Shown here: positions 57,801 to 64,000 of the stretch, one piece after another
Position numbering within the stretch: position 1 is the stretch's first letter
Layout: every line of letters begins with the position of its first letter
Notes under the pieces: generated by a model
Seen by the model: the letters and a program-made list of their open reading frames with translations, nothing else
Told to the model about the DNA's origin: nothing
Database searches by the model: none
Translations under genes and position numbers: made by a program
Assembly (NCBI GenBank): GCA_963669155.1
Contig: OZ022585.1
Span: 13,409,269 to 13,473,268 of the forward strand
Source: Arbacia lixula
Taxonomy: Eukaryota > Echinodermata > Echinoidea > Arbacioida > Arbaciidae
Reading direction: 5' to 3'
DNA: 64,000 nt

Positions 57801-57877
57801 GACTCTACTGGACCAGAAGAAACCAGTAGACGGTCTCTACTGGTTTCTACTGGTTTCTATGGGAATTCCGACCTGGG
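54819..57877. mobile_element. Fold-back array of CCAGTAGAAACC repeats with CCCAGG ends
   Basis: The word CCAGTAGAAACC (or complement GGTTTCTACTGG) fills 54840-55935 in one orientation, 56345-56850 in the other, 56870-57595 in the first again and 57600-57865 in the second. The outer ends read CCCAGG(A/T)CG and its inverted form. Within the left block a larger unit with GAATATGGAAAGTGAAATGA recurs at about 54903, 55136, 55371, 55548 and 55783. A 400-bp spacer (55940-56340) contains CCTAT repeats. Target duplication is unclear (TT on each side). No transposase is encoded. Alternating orientation makes nested hairpins possible. Confidence 0.65.
55940..56340. other. AT-rich spacer inside the CCAGTAGAAACC array
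   Basis: Contains a CCTAT/CCTAATC simple repeat at about 56020-56085 and otherwise unique AT-rich DNA. Confidence 0.5.
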
Positions 57878-58418
57878 TTTGCAGGCACGTAGTCACTTTT
57901 GGCAGCTAAACATTATATGTCAACGGTTTGATTAGACGAAGGAGGTGTTACCTATAGGAGTTCAACAAGTGCTGTAACGTCTTCTGACACACCCGCCTGC
58001 CTCAGTCAATGACGACACAATGGAACATTTGACCAGTACATTGTATTTGCCCTTTGATGTGGTCAGCGCGCACCAGTAATGCTGTCCTGGCTACGATAGA
58101 ATTGTAAATGCTACAGCCTACGGAATAGTTTGTTTATTTACAAAAAAATACCTGGACTTGAATAAATAAACAGTCTTACGTTTTGGTAAGAAATGTCTTT
58201 GCAATTTTTTTTTCTCAAACAATGCATCCTTTCAAGAAAGAAAATGTAGAAAATGACGTGTGAAACACGTCTAATAGAAGCTTTGAATTCGGACTGTTCT
58301 CACCATTTCCCGTCATATGATTTCAAGTAACACAATCACGAGTAATTTTCACTTCAATCAGGTATTAGTTCTGTTATGTTTGCGCAAGTTTGTGGAACAT
58401 TTTTATGCTTTTGTGTAC

Positions 58419-58591
58419 AATAGTGCCATTCTCATTAGGATTAAAAATCGAGAAATTAGAAAAATCGCGAGGTTAGGCTGAAATTTGCCTAGCAACCGTA
58501 CCAAAAGCCCAATGGTCCTATTGTCCCTGTCCCTAACCTCGTGATTTTTCTAACTTCTCGATTTTTTAAGCCCAATGAGAATGGCGCTATT
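58419..58591. mobile_element. Hairpin MITE-like element
   Basis: AATAGTGCCATTCTCATTAG and the following 40 bp (ATCGAGAAATTAGAAAAATC) are inverted at the right, ending GAGAATGGCGCTATT. The arms are about 60 bp and the whole about 173 bp. No coding capacity. Confidence 0.7.
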
Positions 58592-61010
58592 ACACTGTAT
58601 TACAATTTTCTGCGCTCCCTTGCCGTTTGAAATACTTCCAGATAGGACTTACATACTAGTGCTGCACAATCTGCATTTCTATACCATTGTATACGAGGGG
58701 TGACCATGATTACATCATCGAAAACCATTGACAGTCCAGTCCATCTCTCGTTGATCCATGGCCAGACTACGGTGTGGTTTTGCATTTTGTTTCCTGCATC
58801 ACCACTAGCTTACTGAGACTCATTTCCGACTGACAGTAAAGGGGTTATATGTGCAAGTACATACAGTTAAAAACGTGAAGGTCTTAACAGTAAGAGTACA
58901 AGGAATAATTACACAATAATCAAATAAAGACAGAATCAAACTTCTCAGTAAATATACATGTTTGTAACTTTTTTTCATCATTTCGAACTAGGCAATGCAT
59001 GTGTGGGAAAAACGACACTCATCATCAAAGCGTATTGAATTTCATGTGCAAAATGGCATAATTATATTACATGACAGTAAAATCTTTCAAGATACAAACA
59101 TTCACAAGAATCGCACATACACTGCCAGAAAATGTGCTGATAACATAATGTGCTAAATTAACATAAGACTACAAGCCTGTGTTACAATTGTCAACATATG
59201 CTCAAATCATTTTTAGACCAGAAAACTCAAAGACTTTTTTTTCTGAGTTCTTGTTAATCATTTTAATCAATTCATTTCGGTTCTGGGTGAGTGAATGGTT
59301 GTTTGGGCCAGGGTTCAGATAAAACGGTATTGTTTCTGGTTTGATGTAATTTCGATTTTTTTTTTCAAGTATCAAAAGCATTTAAAAAACAAATTTCGAC
59401 CTAAAAATGTGTGTACATCAAAAACATATTTCTGAACACAGCAGTGGACATTCTGTGTCACACCAGTCAATAGTGCATGATAAGTTAAAATATGATAAAT
59501 GTAATATAAATTCTGTTCCGTTTCTAACGAGGCACAAGGCTGTATTGCATTGTTTATCGAGTTGATGTCTTTTTATATACTTGGCAGTACGTGATGTTTT
59601 TTTTTAATGCTTTTTAGCCTTTATTCAGAAAATAATAATACATTTTCTCATATATAGTAAATAAAATAGTTATACATACTTAAATACACATCCATAATCA
59701 ATATATTAAATTAATGTAAATAATGTACATCCTGACTTCATTTTTCGTACAAAAAAATATGACATAATAAAGTGCTTATACCTAATGAAGTAAACATCAT
59801 TATAACAAAGTAATGAAAATAATGTACATTGTTACATAACTCTTCGTACACAAATAATCAAAAACCGTAATTACATGACATTTCTTTTTTGCCTTAGCAA
59901 AATAAAAGATACATCTGAATAAAGATTTTATATATAAAACACAATAACACACATAACACATAAACCCAAACAGATAGAAACACAATATACATACATAAAC
60001 ACATACAGAACAAAAAAAAAAAAAAAAAAAAAAAATGTGAGAGATGAAATAGCTCACCCAGAACCCATCCATTTTCTTTTTCAGCAAAAAGAACATGATT
60101 ATCTTTAAAAATCTTTCATATATAAATGTAATTATTTTATCACTGTTATTCTTTTTAATAATTTTATATCAATGGAGATTTGAAGTAAGATGACTATATA
60201 TATATATTTTTATCATTTGATTGAAATTAATAAATGAGGATCAGTGATTCAAGTTAATCTTTTTGTCACGTCGCCCTCTTGTGACGTGTGTATGTACAAG
60301 CGAGTGGATGCTCTATCCATAATCATGATGGTTTGTGGGTAGTGATCTAGATGTATTGATTAGGGTTATCATAAGGAGTCATTTAGCAGTTAAAGTCTTA
60401 ACATCATTATGGTTGGAGGGTGTGATTGGTTGTAGCTCCTTTATATGAAAGGTTATTTACATCACATTTGCACTACTACAATAATGCAATTCCTTCAATT
60501 AAACATATTTTTTTTCATATTAATTTTGCTTTTGCATAAATACAATTAAACGTAAATTGTTGTTAGCAAAATATAATGCGATAAACCGTGTTTTCTTGAT
60601 TGGTTCCAAACGAGACAGGAAGTCTTATCCAAAATATGTTTTATCCATAATCATTGAAAAAACTCTATTTTTCCAGTTTTAACAATACTACGGATATTGT
60701 TCACAAAACACATTTTTTAATTTTATCTGAAAGTATTACAATTCAGTAAACAAACACAGGTTTGAAATCCTTTTGCTGAATTGATGTAGTATGATGTAGC
60801 ATGATGTAAATAAGTAGAAACATAATTTTTGACGTAGGACCTTATACGCTATTTGATCTGACCATATGTGGTTACTGATTCGTCACACAAGACTGGTCAT
60901 ACTTATAGGCCTAACCACATCGTCACTCTCCTGGGTCCATTCCTTTTTCAAGTTGTCCCTGCTATGCATGCTGACTGCTAGTTAGCCTACACGCATGAGT
61001 TTAGAATTAT
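58592..61010. other. AT-rich stretch without supported genes
   Basis: Simple-sequence runs (A run near 60011, AT repeats near 60197) and no supported exon. It may include the 3' untranslated or downstream region of the minus-strand gene at 61353-62666. Confidence 0.4.
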
Positions 61011-61011
61011 G

Positions 61012-61050
61012 CTTAGGGTTAGAGTTAGGGTCAGCTAGGGTTAGGTTCAG
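61012..61050. repeat. Degenerate TTAGGG-like tract
   Basis: TTAGGGTTAGAGTTAGGGTC and GGGTTAGG variants over about 40 bp, telomere-like but interstitial. No flanking inverted repeats were recognised here. Confidence 0.55.
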
Positions 61051-61352
61051 GGTTCAAATTCATAAAATTTTGTGGGATACCAAAGTGCATTAGCACCATA
61101 TAGGCGCAAGCTGCACGTGCGCACTGACGAGTTAGACTCATTCACCACCGGTTTTCTTGAATTTTATCACGAGTATATGGTAGAAATCTGCTGTAAAGAA
61201 AATATGCGCAACCGGTACGTTGCTGCATTTCATGATTTGAAACTTCTTATCCATGAAGGTTCACATAAAGCATCCAAAATGAAGAAAACTAAAAACAGGA
61301 TGGCAGAATTTTGCGATATGAAACGGTTCGTGAAGACGGTGACGGAATGGAG

Positions 61353-62666
61353 CTATATATGCCCGTGTCGACAGAAGATGTCTATTCTGTCACGGGCGCA
61401 CACAGCGATCTCACCCGTCGAGAGTTCTCTGATAGCGTGCACGTAGCCTTGATAATCAGCGAGGACTCTCCTGACGAGCTTCAGCTGATTCGTGTACAGA
61501 TCGATATTCACCCGACCAGCCTTCCACCATCCAATCAGGATGTTGTCATCATGCAGCACAGCAACGCGCGCACCGAATCCTTTATTGCTGACCTGATGCA
61601 TCACGTTGTCCCGTTGGCCTGCATATTCAATTGGATCCACCACTAAGACTGCATAGTCATCACTCAGTACCAGCATCTCGCTGTGATTCATGGTGCAGAC
61701 TGTGTGGGGTTTATGCTTATAAGAATAGATTATCCTGATCGAGTACCCGCCCTCTGAATGAAACACCTGGACTTGATTTTGTACATATAAATACTTACAA
61801 ACACAACATGCATAGATACGATCGCAGCCATCGACATCCAGACCCCCGTATGGACCACTCACTTGAAACGTTGTTTTGATTTTCCCCGATGTTCGTGAAT
61901 AGAGAGATATGCCACCAGTAACTTTACCTACTACATAGCTGCCATCACCCAAGACAGCCACACACTGGACCGGCGCATCAATACATAGCGATCTCACCAT
62001 TGTCCCATTCGCCCTGAGCACCTCTACAACACCATCAGAAAACCCCACCACCATCATGCCATCACTCGTGGCTGCCAAGCTGCACAGGTCCCTGCCGGGG
62101 AAGGGAAGTTCCTTCACCTTCTTCAGGCGCCACTGGTTTAGGCTCGGCTCATCCCCACCACCAAGTCTCTTCTCCAGGCACCCCTCGTTGATGACGCTCA
62201 GCTCACCCAAAATGTGCTCAGAATCAAGCTTGTACGGAGTGAAAGATAGACACGCCACCCGACGCGCTATTTCTTTCGCCTTTTCCGAGTCTTCCCTTTT
62301 TGCACTAGCTAAAAAGTCCTCCAACCTTCCACGCAGGCTATCATGAACAAATAATGTCTGTCCCTCGAGCATAGTTCCTGCTCCCTTCCCAATCGAGTCC
62401 TTAACACTACTGACACTTCCGACCTTCACAGTTTTTAACTCTTCAATTTTGCGCATTTCTGCTCTGAATTCCTCCCTGTATGCATTACACTTCTTAATCA
62501 GATCATCTCGCTTCTTTGTGACCATAGTGAAGAACTGGTTCGCTCTTTCCCACGCTTCGTTTATTCCCAATATGATTTTGTCGAGAGTTGGTTCAACTTT
62601 TTTCAGCTCCTCGTCCCACGGGCCCTGCACGTCGACGGGAAGTCCGGCTGCCATGGCCAGGAATTT
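61353..62666 (-). CDS. Coiled-coil plus beta-propeller protein exon (TRIM-like C-terminal part)
   Basis: The frame is open from a 'TTAACTTTACAG' acceptor (62668/62667) to a stop at 61353, about 437 residues. The ATG at 62654 has four in-frame codons before it, so it is probably internal. Residues about 10-80 are helical and charged (a coiled coil: AWERANQFFTMVTKKRDDLI). From about residue 170 the sequence has repeating short beta-strand blocks (MMVVGFSDGVVEVLRANG, SYVVGKVTGGISLYSRTSG, EIAVCARDRIDIF) like NHL/WD-type propellers. This is the arrangement of TRIM2/3/56-like proteins after the RING and B-box. No RING or B-box is seen upstream within the window; they would be in exons beyond 62668 or absent. 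An E3-ligase role is therefore only a possibility. Confidence 0.75.
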   Translation of the reverse strand, partial: KFLAMAAGLPVDVQGPWDEELKKVEPTLDKIILGINEAWERANQFFTMVTKKRDDLIKKCNAYREEFRAEMRKIEELKTVKVGSVSSVKDSIGKGAGTMLEGQTLFVHDSLRGRLEDFLASAKREDSEKAKEIARRVACLSFTPYKLDSEHILGELSVINEGCLEKRLGGGDEPSLNQWRLKKVKELPFPGRDLCSLAATSDGMMVVGFSDGVVEVLRANGTMVRSLCIDAPVQCVAVLGDGSYVVGKVTGGISLYSRTSGKIKTTFQVSGPYGGLDVDGCDRIYACCVCKYLYVQNQVQVFHSEGGYSIRIIYSYKHKPHTVCTMNHSEMLVLSDDYAVLVVDPIEYAGQRDNVMHQVSNKGFGARVAVLHDDNILIGWWKAGRVNIDLYTNQLKLVRRVLADYQGYVHAIRELSTGEIAVCARDRIDIFCRHGHI

Positions 62667-64000
62667 CTGTAAAGTTAATCAACGTGATATTGAACTTGTT
62701 GGAATGAATAGGGACTTATGCCGTCCTCACGCCCATCGAGACTCTACTATATAAGCAATCTTACTCAATTTTCTGTAATGACTTTATATTTAGCTGAATT
62801 TGAGAAATAGAGCAATATGATTATGACATCAAGTCTGTAAAGACGAGACGCAGAAAAGACATAAAAGTAAAAAAAAAAAAAGAAGGAAAAAAAAACAAGC
62901 AACAAGGTCAAACAAAATGGTGGATGAGAAAGGTAAAAGAAGGAGAGGGAAAAAATAACCGACATGTACAATCTCGTAAATTGTAACAGGCACCACACGC
63001 GGTTAGACAATTCTGTTTGATGAAGCTTTAACAAAAAAGATAATCTAAAATTAAATGTAAATAATATTTAAGGTGGATTAACATTTTTTCAATACATTGT
63101 ACATGTATCTCAATAATAGCGGAATACATTTTGTGATCCTCAGCCCTTCCTGGTTAAACCCATGCTGAAACGTATTAAAGTAAGGCAATACTGATACAAT
63201 TTATAGCAAAAAAAAAAAAAAAATAGATAACAAGAGCACAGCCTTTCTCTGAAAAAAGGAAGCAAGTGACAAATGGCTCAAATCGGGGTTACTGGTATTA
63301 TTAGATTGTAATCAGCATTCCCTACATACGGCCACAATCTGGACAAGAAATATCAATCTTGCCGCAAGATATTTAATCTAACATGATGTGGTGTTGCACT
63401 GATGCCAATGCAAGTGACAGACACATTTTGGTCATTTATAAGACAAATCTCCTTTGCTAGTTGCTTTTTTTTGTCAGATTAGGGCAGAGCAGAGGTAGAG
63501 AGAAAGGGAGATTATGTGGAGATAGAGAAAGATGGGAGAAATGGTCAGAGGAAAAACGATGGGATCATTTATTGCTTAAACATTCAATATCATTAACGTG
63601 CATAGGTTTTACATAACGGGTAGCAATACGTTTTCAACTATAATACCAATTCTAAAAGTCAACAAAATGAAAGAGTGAACAAGTATTCAAAGGGTTATTA
63701 CAAAAAAAAATCATTGATGAAATGTCGAAATGAAAGAAATCAACATCTGTTGACTTCATGTTATGTAGTTTTATTTAATTCAGATGTAACGTTTTTCTCG
63801 TAAATTGCTTCTCTGTAAGCGTTTTACATTTTAAAGATATTGAATCGTCATGTAACTGGGCAGTATCAGTTGGAGGAGAACAAAAGAGAAGACGAAAGAG
63901 AAAGACGACAAGCAGGAGGCAAAGGAGTATCAAAAAAAGTAGCACGAGAAAAGGGAAGAGCGAGGAAATAAATTATAGATGAGTAAGACTTAGATGCCGC
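62667..64000. other. Region upstream of the TRIM-like exon
   Basis: Probable intron of the minus-strand gene or its upstream flank. Purine-rich tracts (62870-62960 and 63860-63970) are present; no RING or B-box exon was recognised. Confidence 0.4.

Noticed and set aside
61072-61446. Plus-strand frame of 124 codons
   Set aside because: It partly overlaps the minus-strand TRIM-like exon in antisense, lacks splice or family support, and is best explained by chance.

Overview
The window is eukaryotic, from an intron-rich, repeat-rich animal genome. GT-AG introns, a five-exon UDP-glycosyltransferase gene, a coiled-coil/beta-propeller exon of the kind common in TRIM-like families of marine invertebrates, and DIRS, Helitron and pogo-like transposons all fit a marine invertebrate. 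Many poly(G/C) tracts, ACATGTA-rich AT spacers and an 'aagcgct' retroposon tail are compatible with an echinoderm such as a sea urchin, but the species cannot be fixed from the sequence alone.

Host genes are sparse. (1) A minus-strand coding exon (7089-6947 plus 3348-3116) is split by a pogo-like DNA transposon; removing the element and one copy of the TA target duplication restores one open frame between a 3' and a 5' splice site. (2) Unrecognised, possibly broken minus-strand exons lie at 11548-10184 and include a 26-residue Pro/His-rich tandem repeat. (3) A complete plus-strand UDP-glycosyltransferase gene (41839-51523, five exons, 531 residues) carries a 5.07-kb DIRS-type retrotransposon in intron 3. 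(4) A minus-strand exon at 62666-61353 encodes a coiled coil followed by a beta-propeller-like domain; its upstream exons are not visible.

Mobile DNA dominates. From left to right: a (CCCATATGGG)-type palindromic repeat at 1.0 kb; a degenerate poly(G/C)-rich tandem repeat at 1.9-2.6 kb; a complete pogo-like transposon (3351-6946) with perfect 25-bp terminal repeats and a two-exon transposase; a fold-back structure (13063-18692) with about 1-kb inverted arms around an 84-bp minisatellite; several hairpin MITE-like elements; a Helitron (at least 24385-29600) with an intact 1564-residue Rep/helicase and a second coiled-coil ORF, bracketed by tandem arrays of about 350-bp and 750-830-bp units; a 177-bp element with about 40-bp terminal inverted repeats and an exact 9-bp target duplication whose core is telomere-like CCCTAA repeats; a second fold-back structure (about 32948-40427) whose opposed arms are arrays of a TACCACAGG motif; the DIRS element; and a third fold-back array (54819-57877) built from a CCAGTAGAAACC motif.

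The most unusual feature is that three large structures in one 64-kb window share one architecture: inverted arms or ends associated with expanded short tandem repeats. This resembles the fold-back class of transposons, but the three are unrelated in sequence. No encoded mobilising enzyme was recognised in any of them. Splice models and element boundaries were read by eye and are not supported by transcripts or database searches.
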